Shown: positions 45,225-56,698 of the stretch, piece by piece
Position numbering within the stretch: position 1 is the first letter of the stretch
Layout of the letters: each line of letters starts with the position of its first letter
From: Euonymus europaeus
Taxonomy: Eukaryota; Streptophyta; Magnoliopsida; Celastrales; Celastraceae
NCBI GenBank assembly: GCA_963580455.1
Contig: OY756969.1
Span: 14,046,760-14,110,759, forward strand
DNA length: 64,000 nt
Reading direction: 5' to 3'
The notes under the pieces: model-generated
Database searches by the model: none
What the model saw: only the letters and a program-made list of their open reading frames with translations
Told to the model about the DNA's origin: nothing
Translations under genes and position numbers: made by a program

Positions 45225-47872
45225 GGAAGTTCTCAAGAAGATGAAGGATACTCATCTCAAAGACATTTTGCCTTAAATCGAACACATATTACTTGAATTC
45301 TACAAGTTAAGAAAAGGGTCCTCAAGAAACATCATTTAATGTTTTTCTAAATGTAAAATTTAGGACATATTTTGTCAACTGTTGAGTTCACTGAAGTATA
45401 GAGGGAAATCCAAAGTGTAAATGTTAAGCAACCATAAACATATTAATTTAGTGCTTCTGCTTGGGAAAGTAAACTGGGAATAAGTTCGAAGACCAATATT
45501 GCTTTCTTGTGGAAGAATGTATTGGATTTGGAGCCCTTTTACTATGTGATGCCATGAATGCTTGAGGTTGCATTTTCTTTTAAGTCAGACATTTGGTTCA
45601 TAAATTTTGGGATTCCTTATCCTCCTCCAATATTGCAGCCTTTCAGTGAGGGAGGTTTATTTATTTATTTTTATCATATATAGATGTTGCAGGCAAAGAA
45701 ACTGCATACAAAGACATTGCCCTATCCTTTCAAATCCATTTTTGAATAAAGCATTCACATGCCTATTGAACCTGAATTCACTACTAGAGCATGCACTACA
45801 ATATAGAAATCATAAACTGCATAGATGCAAGGTATGCATAGATGGTACCCAGAAATAATAACAAGGTATGCAAAATATAGCGTACATCTTTCCATGAGAG
45901 TTCAAAAATTCAAGGTTGACACATCTCTTTGGTATGAATTGAAACAACTATAGCATCTCAAGTGACAACTCCCATTTATGTTTGATCAGTACAATCAATG
46001 AAGGAAAAGAACACGAACACACAACCATCATCTTACAGCACCTAATCGAACACACAAATAGATAGAACCCATTCTACCTCCTTTCCATTCCAGCAACAGC
46101 TCCCATAACCCCCAAAATCGAATCGAATCTACAAGCTGTTTACCCACAACAATCCTCTTACAACACCTAACTCGATTTATGCTACCAGTAAGTAAAGAGA
46201 AATCTAAATCCATAAAATCGATTAACCAAATGGAATCAGCTTACCGAATCGATGTAATCCAGTGAAGAGAAACCTAAAAAAATCATCAATCAAACCAAGA
46301 ATCAAAGGCAAAATACATGGACGATGCTTGCGATTTCAGAAGAGGAAATGCCAGATCGTGCTTGGGAGAGGAAATGGCCAAATCGCCTTGGAGAGAGAAT
46401 GATTTTTTTATGTTAAAATATGAAGTCCTGTAGCTACAGTGATGCGTGACCTCTGGAGACGCACTGTAGCGAAGCCACAATATGGAGATCCCTATGTAGT
46501 AACTGATATGAGAGAGACCATCCACTAGATGACGAAAACAAATCCTCAGTTTAGCGCCAGATGGCCTTTGACAAGAGCTGTTGTGGATAGCCTAAAACTT
46601 GAAGAGAACGAGAACATTGATGAAGCTGGAGTGGGTTCATGTATCTGCATTCGTTCATCTGCCTCTTCTTTTCTCTCGATTCAGCGTATATTCCATGATT
46701 TTCACATCCTCTTCTTTTGGCGTTGGTTTGTTCAGGTTCAATTCTTGCTATCTTTTTCTATGTTATTTCTTCTTTTATTTCTTAAAATTCAACCTCCACC
46801 GACACTTTTAAACCCTTAATTTCATTATCGTCGACCTTTCATGTTGTTTTCTTCGTGCCCGCTTCTTTGATTCCGCATGCTATGTTATTTTCTAGCTTTT
46901 ATTTACTCTAGTTTCACTTCGTCGTCATCAATTGATAGGGGTGTTTTGGCTTGGTTGTTGGTGATTTCGATAGTTCTTCCATGTCGCTACACCCTATGCA
47001 TCAAACTTTTCTTCCATTTATGGTGATTTGCTCAACTCGGTATGGATATTTACAATCTGCTGGTTTTAATTTTGTGTCTAACAATAATTTCTACGAATTA
47101 TAGAGGACAATTTATGGTGATTCTCTCAACTCGGCATGGATATTTACTTCCTATAGTCGCCTGTTTTAAATTTATGTGTCTAATAATAATTTATGCGAAT
47201 TACAAAGTACAGCTCAAGTGGTTTTCTCTTTCTTTATATTTTCAGTTTTCTTGGGAACCAAACAAAGGTTTATGCTTTTGATTTAACCTGTCAAGATTCT
47301 GTAAATGAAGGTATGTTGGAAAGAATAATTTACTTTTTTTTTGCTTAGTTAATGAGAGGACGAATGAAAAAGTAAATAGAAGGGGAACAGTCGGTATAAT
47401 TGTTTAGTTTCTTGAGGAGTAGTCATTTTCTCTAATAGTTGAAATTGGCTAGGAGATGGAAATATTCCCTTTTTTAAAGGGTTCATTGATGTCCAGTTTT
47501 ATTTCTTGCCTTTAATTAATAATTATGTACAATTTATGGTGTTATTTTACCAATACACATGGGCTATAGTTGTTAGCTCATTTTTTTTAACTTTTAATTA
47601 AAGAAGATGGTAAAATTTTAAAGAAGTAATCACAAATGTCACAAGTCTAACAAGGGAAACAATGGATTTATTATTGTGGTGTCTACGGCTTCAGTCCGAC
47701 CAAGTGTGTTTTTGCGCTATAATTACGAAATCTAATATGATCTAATACTAGTGGCATAAACATCTGGGTTTATTTGAGAAAACTAGCTTTAGAGTTCTTT
47801 TAGGGTTGTTCCATTTGCTATGGTCTGAGAATGGAACTTTGCCATTGATTTGCTACGGGTTGTACCCCTGAT
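45225..47872. other. Host-like intergenic DNA, no gene identified
   Basis: 2.6 kb with only ORFs below about 100 residues. A short inverted motif pair GCTACAGTG/CACTGTAGC at about 46431-46471 could be a MITE trace. A T/C-rich stretch at 46640-46800 resembles a 5' leader. Nothing firm. Confidence 0.35.
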
Positions 47873-49498
47873 TGTTAGATATATGTCATATATAACCAAT
47901 CTAATACGGTTGTATTTGGAACATATATAATAATTGTACTGTATTAATTGTTTATATAAATGACAATTTATAATATAATTCATATTTCTATTTATATAGT
48001 TGTATTAAATATGTCCGTAGATATTTATTAGAGACCTCATTCTCAAGAGTTGAAAATATGAGAGTGACGAGTGATCTCTAGTATAAATATCTTAAATAAG
48101 GTTTCTGATTGTAGAATTATTAATTGGACAATAATAATTCGGAAGATCAGTATACTGTTTGTTTCCTATAATGATAGGCCTGTTAGTCTTATGCAATTTA
48201 ATATGAGATATTAAAACAAACAGTATGAGAGGTTTATTGTTGAATAAATGTTTCGAACATGACTTGTTAAATAATGAATCACATGAAGGTTTATTTCCTT
48301 GTCAATGATTTATTATTTATTTATAATTGTGTAAATAATCCTTAGACCTGAGATGACATAGTAGTTTTGTATATGGGTGATTGAATTTTATCAATGTTGG
48401 AAATATTTATTTATTAAATAAATATTAACATTTGATGGATTCAGTTAGTTATATATGGAGACTTGTGTGCAGTCAATAAGGAATCCACCGCCTCAAAATA
48501 AACGAGGAGAATATCCTATGTGATTCAGATATTTATTGACACGGGAAATCCTTGGCCGAGGTTGTATGATTAATGAAAATGTGTTTTCATTAATTATTTG
48601 TTTGTCAATAAAATATTGGATATGACATATAATTGAGTTAGTGGATTTGACCGATATCCATGATCCTCACTCAATTGGGATATTGTACAGTGGAAGGATT
48701 TAATTACATGGTAATTGTAATTAAAGGTTCATATGAAAGAACTCATCACTGATTAGGTAGTCACGATATACTGCTAGGTGTCACTCGTGATTTATAAGAA
48801 ATGATTAAAAGTTGTTTTAATTAATATCAAAGAGTTTGATATTATTCTTATTGCTAATCGGTAATGAACGTAGAAAGTCACACATAAAAGAATCAAGAAA
48901 TTTTTTTCCAGCTAAGGTTATTAAGAGAATTGTGTGGATTCGATAATTTGTATGGGATAAAAAAAATAGAATTATTAATTAAATAAGGTTTATTGTAAAC
49001 CGGATAGGATCCGATTGATTAATTGATAGTGCTAGCACGTGATAAATTAATCAATAAATAAATTATATTTAATTAATATATATAATTAATATATAATTAT
49101 ATTAAATGTTACAAAAGTGGTTGCCGACACATGTATGTGCCGACACCACTTTTGCTTAATATTTAAGTTGTATGATATACAACTTATGAATTCAATTCTT
49201 TATGAATGAATTGATTTCAGAGATTCAAAGAACGACACACTTCTCGAAAAGAAATGTTTCCTTTTTAGGAAAGTTTTGTTTTGTGGTGTATGACATCAAT
49301 CTTAGCTTGTGATTTGGTGGATGGGCTAGAGGTTTCGTGAGATCAGAGTTTTACCGGTGATACTGTTTGGATCAGGCAGAAACTGGGAAAGGAGTATAGA
49401 CGATTGGAGTACCGGACAAACTGTTTGTACAAGCACACTACAAGAGGTAAAATTTTGTAGCTTCCGCTGCGTGTACATGTGTATGCGATATGCTTACA
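47873..49498 (+). repeat. 5' LTR of the large copia element
   Basis: TGTTAGATATATG...ATATGCTTACA, 1,626 bp. It contains a cluster of hairpins (49112-49154, 49165-49185). Confidence 0.9.
49112..49185 (+). repeat. Hairpin pair in the copia LTR
   Basis: CAAAAGTGGT...ACCACTTTTG (49112-49154) and AAGTTGTAT/ATACAACTT (49165-49185) lie next to each other, and both are kept in the 3' LTR at about 61919-61991. A role in RNA 3'-end formation or dimerisation is possible. Confidence 0.7.
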
Positions 49499-49499
49499 A

Positions 49500-49510
49500 T
49501 GGTATCAGAG
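49500..49510 (+). promoter_or_regulatory. Primer binding site of the large copia element
   Basis: TGGTATCAGAG directly after the LTR and one base. Confidence 0.9.
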
Positions 49511-50230
49511 GGTTAAGCTAGTGGTATACAATCTAGATCTAAATTGATATATGTATCTGATATACATGTGTTTAATCTGATTTATTATTTCATTTGATGA
49601 ATTGAGAAATTGGATTATTAGATCTAGACATATTTTATATAAACTGTGTTGTATGGATCTAAATTATGTTAATTTTATGGATGTTGGATTTGGTGAAACA
49701 TGAGATGTAAACTCTTTTGGTTTCAAAAGAATTTTTGACAAAACCCATGTACTCGATCTGACTTTTCTAAAGCATGCCCTGATTTCGTTGTGTCACCTGA
49801 ATAAGCCGGAAACGGCATCGAATTTTGGTGGATAAAGATTTCCAAGAGTTTCAGGTCTTATTTTTTTTACTAGAATGTCCGGTTCTTTCTGGGTAAGGAA
49901 GATGTCGGAGATGGCGAAACAGTGACAGATAGGTTAAGTTCGGCGAGACATTTTATCACCAGAAATTATATCTATAATAGTTGCAGGTGTTTGATTTTCG
50001 GAAGTTGCAGGATTCCGATATGTTATTCTGGAAGTTTCGATCTATCAAATCCAGACATAATTGATCTAATCTGATGTTACCGGAGTCAATGATTGACACC
50101 GAATATCATCAGGTCACCAGTAGTGGCCGGAGATGGTGTCGGCCGCTTACATGTGATGCAGGTTTATTTCGGGTTTTCTAGGGAGAGAAGAAGGGTCAGT
50201 TGACCCGATTGATGCATAATGGTTATGGGT
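49511..50230 (+). other. copia leader, left part
   Basis: Untranslated leader, no coding, interrupted at CATGT 50231-50235 by the Reina element. Confidence 0.6.
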
Positions 50231-50235
50231 CATGT

Positions 50236-50515
50236 TGATGTAAACCATTTTAGTTTCATTAGTTAGTTGATGTAGTTAACTAAGTAGTTAACTTTCTGTT
50301 ACTGTTACGGTTAAGTCTGTGCTTGTTGTTTGGTTGCTGTTAGTCAAACTGTTAGTTGACTGTCAAGAAACTATGCTTATATAGATGGTTGGTGAACGTT
50401 GTAATCTCAGTTTTTGGAGTAATAAGAGTTCTCGTTTCCTTCTTGTTCATTCTATGTGTGAAGTTCTTCAAGAACTTCTCTAGTGTATTAAGGTTTGGTT
50501 GAAAGGAGTGTATTA
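50236..50515 (+). repeat. Reina 5' LTR
   Basis: TGATGTAAACC...GTGTATTA, 280 bp. TATA-like TTATATAG at 50378-50385. Confidence 0.92.
50378..50385 (+). promoter_or_regulatory. TATA box in the Reina LTR
   Basis: TTATATAG about 140 bp into the LTR, kept in the 3' LTR. Confidence 0.6.
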
Positions 50516-50516
50516 A

Positions 50517-50528
50517 TTGGTATCAGAG
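50517..50528 (+). promoter_or_regulatory. Reina primer binding site
   Basis: TTGGTATCAGAGG-type tRNA-Met site one base after the LTR. Confidence 0.9.
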
Positions 50529-50559
50529 GCCATTGATCCTCACTGTTCCTAACCTGTGT

Positions 50560-52278
50560 ATGCCACGGAGAAACACTCGCGCTACTATAATGGATCAACG
50601 AATGACACAGTTGGAGTCGACGATGGAGAAGATCGTTTTCAGTTTGGAAAATCTTCAAACTGAACTTTCTAGTATGGATGCACGAATTGATGCCCGAATG
50701 GAGTTGCGCCAGCCACCAGTCCATGATCGACAGAAACTTGAGTCCAGTCGCCATCATATTCATTCACTTGAAGATGATGATCGATCGGATTCTGGAATTC
50801 CTAGACCTGGTCGCCATCATGATATTCAAGATCGAGGGGTTACTGTCAAGCCATGGCAGAAAATTGATTTTCCAAAGTTTGTGAAAGGGGATGATCCTGT
50901 GGTTTGGATCTATCGGGCAGAGCAATATTTCACTTTCCATGAAATTCCAGAAATTGAGGAAGTTCCAATAGTATCCTATAATGTAGAAGGAGATGTTCTT
51001 CAGTGGTTTCGATGGATGAATTGTTGCCAGACCACTCCTTCCTGGGATGATTTCACCAAGGTGTTCTGCAGAGAATTTGGTCCAACCAGATTTGAAGACA
51101 GTGCTGAGATGCTCTTCAAACTTATCCAAACTGGCAGACTCAAAGATTTCATCGTGGAATTTCGACAATTGGCTACACGCACCAAAGGTATAAGCCAAGA
51201 TTTGTTGTTAAGTTGTTTCTTGGGTGGTCTTAAGTCTGAATTGAAGCATGAGGTTAAGTTGTTGAATCCCAAAGATGTTTACGAAGCAATTGCCATAGCC
51301 AAACAAGTAGATATCAAGTTGCATGATCACAAGGCCAGTTTGCCTAGGTTTCTCACTCAAAAACCTGTACAGTGGTCACCTGCAGTAAAAAAGACCACTG
51401 AGTCTTATCCCACAAATAATGTGAATGTTGATAATACCACCAAACGTGTTACTCCTGAGGAGTATCAAGAGAAGAGGGCCAAGGGATTATGTTTTTATTG
51501 TAATGAAAAGTATGTGCGAGGTCATACTTGTGCTAAAAAACAGTTGCTGTTGTTGGAAGTTAATTTTGAGGATGAATGTGGGTTAATTGAACCAGTAGGT
51601 CATGAAAGATGTGTAGCTGATGAATTCCTTCAAAATGACAATGTTGGGATCTGCCAGAATATGGAATTGAGTGCTTCAGCTTTTTATGGGGTAAATGGTA
51701 ATCAAGGTTTTAAAACTATGAAGGCTAGAGGCACAGTCAAGAACCATTCTGTGGTTGTGTTTGTCGATTCAGGAAGTACACACAACTTTGTTGACTCCAA
51801 ATTGGTCAAGCATTTGGGTTGGAATTATGAGCCTACAGAAGCTTTTGAATTGATGATTGCTGATGGAGGATTAGTTAAGAGTAGTGGTTGTTGTAAAAAT
51901 ACTACTTTCACTGTGGGCACTTATAGGTGCAGCTCTAATCTGTTTGTGTTACCTCTTGGAGGTTGTGATATGGTCTTAGGTATTCAGTGGTTAACCACTG
52001 TTAGCCCAGTGTTATGGGATTTCCAATTACTAACTATGAAGTTTACAGTCGAAGGGAGTGAATATCAACTGCATAGTGTCAGTAAGGATTCTCAAGTGGT
52101 GCAGTTAGCTACTCTACAGCAGTTACAGAGGGAAATTTCAGATTCCAGTTTTGGCATGTTGCTTTATTCACAAGAAAAACTTTTGGTGGCTACAGCAGAT
52201 TCTCAACTCAGTCCGGACCAGCAAAATACTTTACAGGAGTTGCTGCTGCAGTATGCACAAAATTTTCCAAATTCCTAA
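50560..52278 (+). CDS. gag-pro: Reina gag and protease
   Basis: First ATG after the primer site at 50560 (MPRRNTRATIMDQRMTQLE). A coiled-coil-like start is followed by the gag core (KIDFPKFVKGDDPVVWIYRA, LQWFRWMNCCQTTPSWDDFT, LRDF-type IVEFRQLATRTKG), a zinc knuckle CFYCNEKYVRGHTC near residues 310-325 and the aspartic protease box VVVFVDSGSTHNFVDSKLV near residues 400-420. Open for 572 codons. The stop at 52276-52278 is reached only because of one extra base in an A run at about 52259-52262. Protease, RT and integrase were one polyprotein. Confidence 0.9.
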   Translation: MPRRNTRATIMDQRMTQLESTMEKIVFSLENLQTELSSMDARIDARMELRQPPVHDRQKLESSRHHIHSLEDDDRSDSGIPRPGRHHDIQDRGVTVKPWQKIDFPKFVKGDDPVVWIYRAEQYFTFHEIPEIEEVPIVSYNVEGDVLQWFRWMNCCQTTPSWDDFTKVFCREFGPTRFEDSAEMLFKLIQTGRLKDFIVEFRQLATRTKGISQDLLLSCFLGGLKSELKHEVKLLNPKDVYEAIAIAKQVDIKLHDHKASLPRFLTQKPVQWSPAVKKTTESYPTNNVNVDNTTKRVTPEEYQEKRAKGLCFYCNEKYVRGHTCAKKQLLLLEVNFEDECGLIEPVGHERCVADEFLQNDNVGICQNMELSASAFYGVNGNQGFKTMKARGTVKNHSVVVFVDSGSTHNFVDSKLVKHLGWNYEPTEAFELMIADGGLVKSSGCCKNTTFTVGTYRCSSNLFVLPLGGCDMVLGIQWLTTVSPVLWDFQLLTMKFTVEGSEYQLHSVSKDSQVVQLATLQQLQREISDSSFGMLLYSQEKLLVATADSQLSPDQQNTLQELLLQYAQNFPNS

Positions 52279-53494
52279 AGATTTACCACCTCCAAGACAC
52301 CATGATCACAGAATACATTTATTGCCTGGAACAAAGCCTGCCAGTAAAAGACCTTATCATTATGGACCTATTCAGAAGGATGAAATAGAGAAGGCAGTTA
52401 AGGAATTACTGCAGTCTGGTTACATCAGACCTAGTTGTAGCCCATTTTCTTCACCAGTGCTGTTGGTTAAGAAAAAAGAAGGCACATGGCGTATGTGCAT
52501 GGATTATCGTGAGCTGAATCAACAAACTATCAAGAATAAATATCCTATTCCTTTAATAGATGATTTGTTAGATGAGTTGTATGGAGCACAGTTTTTTACT
52601 AAGTTGGATTTGAGGTCTGGTTACCACCAGATACGAATGCACACTGCTGATGTGGAGAAAACAGCATTCAGGACCCATGAGGGCCATTATGAGTTTTTAG
52701 TGATGCCTTTTGGGCTCACTAACGCTCCAGCGACCTTCCAAAGCTTAATGAACGATATCTTCAAGCCTCTCCTAAGGAAATCTGTCCTAGTTTTTTTCGA
52801 TGATATACTGGTCTTTAGCACTACATGGGAGCAGCATTTACTAGACTTGAAGCAGACTTTTGACATTCTATTACAGCACCAACTGTTTGTTAAACAACAA
52901 AAATGTTCTTTTGCACAACAATATGTGGAGTACTTCGGCCATGTCGTATCTAAGGAAGGGGTGTCTGCTGATCCATCCAAAATTGAAGCCATTAAAGACT
53001 GGCCAATACCTACCACTGTGAAGGAGTTAAGGGGATTCTTGGGACTTACAGGGTACTACAGAAAGTATATTCCTAACTATGGCAGGATTTGTTATCCCTT
53101 GTATCAGTTAACAAAGAAGAATGGTTTCATATGGACTTCTGTGGCTACCACAGCCTTCAATGACTTGAAAAATGTCATGGCTTCACCATCAGTGTTGGCT
53201 TTACCATATTTTTCATCTCCTTTTGAGATCGAATGTGATGCATCTGGTTTTGGAATTGGAGCAGTATTGCAACAGAAGGGTAGGCCAGTAGCTTTTATGA
53301 GCCAGACTTTTGGTCCTAGAAATCAGGCATTATCTACCTATGAAAAAGAACTAATTGCCTTGGTTGCAGCAGTAAAGAAGTGGCAGCATTATTTACAAGG
53401 GAAACATTTTGTTGTAAAAACTGATCACAGTAGCTTGAAGCATTTTTTTACAACAGAAAGCAAGCACAGGTTTCCAACAGAAATGGGTAGCTAA
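52262..53494 (+). pseudogene. Reina RT and RNase H
   Basis: Continues the polyprotein one frame over: IPKDLPPPRHHDHRIHL, SPVLLVKKKEGTWRMCMDYR, FTKLDLRSGYHQIRM, VMPFGLTNAPATFQSLMN, catalytic FFDD (about 52795), RGFLGLTGYYRKYI. RNase H has FEIECDASGFGIGAVLQQ and STYEKELIALVAAV. It ends early at 53494 because of a second single-base insertion near 53471. All catalytic residues appear present. Confidence 0.92.
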
Positions 53495-55082
53495 GCTCAT
53501 GGGATTCGACTATGAAATACAATACAAGAAAGGCTGTGACAATATTATAGCGGATGCACTGTCCAGGAAGGAAGGGTCTGCACAGCTGCCAGAGAAGGAG
53601 AGTCCACATGCCATTGAGTATTTTGCAATTTCATATCCATATTTTGGCTGGATAGATGAGTTGAGAAGGTACAATGAGCAGGATGAATGGATACAATCAC
53701 AAACTGCAGAAGTTAAAAGTAATATTGCTCAGGGCATTCAATCAAAATTTCAGGTGGATAATGGCTTATTGAAATACAAAGCCAGAATTGTCATTAGTCC
53801 ACAATCCTTGTGGAGAAAAAAACTATTTGAGGAATTTCATGCTACTCCATCTGCTGGTCACCCAGGGGTATTGCGAACCTACCAGAGGTTGAAGAGGGGA
53901 TTCTATTGGAGGGGTATGAAAAAAGATATCAAAACAATGGTGGCAGAGTGTGTAGTTTGCCAGCAAAACAAGTATGAGTCCATTTCACCACCTGGACTGA
54001 TCCAACCTCTGCCAATTCCAACACAGGTTTGGCAAGATATTAGCATGGATTTCATCACTAGACTACCTTTGTGTAAAGGTAAGTCAGTAATTATGGTTGT
54101 AGTTGATAGGCTTACTAAGTACAGCCATTTCCTACCACTTTCACATCCATACACAGCAATCATGGTTGCTCAAAAATTCATTGAACATGTGTTCAAACTG
54201 CATGGTATGCCTGCAACAGTGGTGAGTGATAGAGACCCGATTTTCTTGAGTGCATTCTGGAAGGAATTTTTTAAGATTCAAGGGTCTAAATTGTGTATGA
54301 GCTCAGGGTACCACCCTCAGAGTGATGGTCAAACTGAGGTGATAAATAAGTGTTTGGAGACCTACCTTAGATGTTTTACTGGAATGCAACCTAAAAGGTG
54401 GTTGGATTGGTTGCCTTGGGCTGAATGGAGTTATAATACTTCATTCCATACTGCAGCTCAGTCGACCCCATTCCAACTGGTCTATGGGTATCCTCCTCCT
54501 ACTGTGATTTCTTATGAAGTTGGTACAGCAAAATTAGATACAGTGGATAAAACATTGGTTGAAAGAGATGAAATGTTAGCTGTACTCAAACATAATTTGC
54601 TGTTAGCACAAAAGAGAATGGTGCAGCAGGCCAATAAGCATCGAACAGATAGGACATTTGAGGTGGGAGATTTTGTCTATCTAAAACTCTTGCCTTATCA
54701 ATACCCATCGCTGTCTGCTCATTCCTATCACAAATTACATCCCAAGTATTATGGACCTTTTGAAGTATTGTCCAAAATTGGAAGCAGTGCTTATAGACTG
54801 AAGTTACCTGAGGGTACGAAGATACATCCTGTTTTCCATGTAAGCAATTTGAAGAAGCATATTGGACCAGCTATTGTTCCTCAGGTTGAATTGCCAACTG
54901 TTACTGAGAATGGGTTAGTGCAAGCAACTCCTGTAGCAATACTGGATAGAAGAATTTACAGGAAAGGAAATGTTGCAGGAACACAGTTGTTGGTCCAGTG
55001 GACGGATCACAATCCAGAAGAGGCAACCTGGATGGATTATGAGGAGTTTTGCTTTAAGTTCCCACAATTTCCACTGTCATGA
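53472..55082 (+). pseudogene. Reina integrase with chromodomain
   Basis: End of RNase H (IADALSRKEG), integrase zinc part (HATPSAGHPGVLRTYQRLKR, CVVCQQNK), core with D in ISMDFITRLP, D in VVSDRDPIF and E in SDGQTEVINKCLE. The GPF/Y-type region (KLHPKYYGPFEVLSKIGSSA) and FHVSNLKKHIG follow. The C-terminal chromodomain reads PVAILDRRIYRKGNVAG, LLVQWTDHNPEEATWMDYEE. TGA at 55080-55082. Open throughout except for the shift near 53471. Confidence 0.93.
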
Positions 55083-55110
55083 AGATTCATGGAGAAGTCA
55101 AGTTTTCAAA

Positions 55111-55121
55111 GGGAGGGTAGT
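55111..55121 (+). promoter_or_regulatory. Reina polypurine tract
   Basis: GGGAGGGTAGT immediately before the 3' LTR. Confidence 0.8.
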
Positions 55122-55401
55122 TGATGTAAACCATTTTAGTTTCATTAGTTAGTTGAAGTAGTTAACTAAGTAGTTAACTTTCTGTTACTGTTACGGTTAA
55201 GTCTGTGCTTGTTGTTTGGTTGCTGTTAGTCAAACTGTTAGTTGACTGTCAAGAAACTATGCTTATATAGATGGTTGGTGAAGGTTGTAATCTCAGTTTT
55301 TGGAGTAATAAGAGTTCTCGTTTCCTTCTTGTTCATTCTCTGTGTGAAGTTCTTCAAGAACTTCTCTGGTGTATTAAGGTTTGGTTGAAAGGAGTGTATT
55401 A
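55122..55401 (+). repeat. Reina 3' LTR
   Basis: 280 bp, four differences by eye from the 5' LTR, ends GTGTATTA and is followed by TSD CATGT. Confidence 0.92.
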
Positions 55402-55406
55402 CATGT

Positions 55407-56698
55407 GTGGTCGTGTTCTTGTCGTTAGAACTACCGGAAACAAAATTGGAGTGTTCGATTGTTGCTGGTGTCCGGAAAGTGCAATTCTCATCTGGTTGCT
55501 GCGGGTTCTTTCCGGGTGAAGAAGACGGGTCATTTGACCCGGACATTTTCAATCAGTTTTGGGCCAGTTTTATTACACAGGCCAAACTTGATCATGGGTT
55601 TGTAATTCTGTTTTATAGGACAAGAAATGTTCTGGGCCAGACGAGATAGATTCACGGGCCAGATTCAAACATGGGCCAAGAAAGGTTTTTAGTTCTGATA
55701 GGTCATGGGCCAGAGGTTGCAAGCTGATTTATATTGGGTTGAATATTTTGGACTGTATATGGACTGGACTTTTATTTATTTTAAATATTATATTTGATAT
55801 ATGCTTAGAATAAATAGATATGCATGATTTAATTAATTTAGTTTAAATTGAATTAATTAAATGATGATTATAAAATTGTTTTATATAATGCATGTATATA
55901 GTTAAGTTGTTTAATTATTGATGCATGATTTAAATTACATATTATTTATTCTTGAATTTATATATGATATATGTTTAGATTAAATAATTGATGCATGATT
56001 AATGAATTTATTTCTTTAAATATATGAGATATGTTTTTGAATAAATTTTAAAATTATGCATGTATGCAATTTATGTTGAGATCTATTTAACATCCCTTTA
56101 AATATTAAGTTGATAAACGGTATGATTTATGAAATTATATCGTGGCTCTCCATTATATAAAATTTTAGAAACTTTTATGATTTTGTATGATTGATCATGA
56201 AGAAATCATGGGGATTATGCAATGAGTCATAAGAGATGTTTCTAATATTTTATAAAGCATGAGATGTTATAAATATAAAGCTATAGTGGTGTTCAAGAAA
56301 CCAGTAAAGGTGAGAATACTAATATTCAAATTTTTATATTTATTGAATAATGAGTTTTACTTAACTATGTATAATGGGCCAAGAAACCGGGAAAGGTGAG
56401 GTTCTGGATACTAGGAGCCAAAGTAAAATGATTGAATCATGTATGAGATACATTGAACAAGAGTTGTTCATTTATTGTTTTAAATATTCCAAGAAACGAC
56501 TAAACGTGAGGAATATTGAAAATAATAAGAACTCAATCACTCAATAGAAATTCTAAAATGGATTTCCGTTACTCAAATAGGGATGTATGAGTTACGAGAA
56601 ATTAGTGGGAGATACCAAATATTTTTAAAGACCAAAATTTATTTGGATATTATAGACTATTGTTAATAATCTTTGCTTATTTTCTACAGCACACGAGT
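55407..56698 (+). other. copia leader, right part
   Basis: 1.3 kb of untranslated leader after the Reina element, including a three-fold motif (56294-56510) and a strong splice-acceptor-like sequence 'tgcttattttctacag' ending near 56689, just before the gag ATG. Confidence 0.6.
56294..56510 (+). repeat. Three-fold leader motif
   Basis: CAAGAAAC followed by 13 similar bases ending GTGAG, at 56294-56314, 56380-56400 and 56490-56510. Spacing 86 and 110 bp. Possible RNA structure or packaging element. Confidence 0.7.

Larger units (their letters stand above)
50236..55401 (+). mobile_element. Reina-type chromovirus, nearly intact
   Basis: 5,166 bp, 280-bp LTRs with about four differences, TSD CATGT (50231-50235 and 55402-55406). 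Gag, protease, RT, RNase H, integrase and chromodomain lie in one direction, interrupted only by two single-base insertions. LTR termini are TG...TA, not TG...CA. Small size, short LTRs and the chromodomain fit the Reina lineage. Confidence 0.92.

Noticed and set aside
46430..46475. MITE at the CTACAGTG inverted motif
   Set aside because: The arms are short and imperfect and no target duplication or boundary could be set.
52255..52270. Programmed frameshift between Reina protease and RT
   Set aside because: The shift sits in an A/T run, but a second, similar one-base shift occurs inside RNase H/integrase and the lineage normally has one polyprotein. Two random insertions are simpler.
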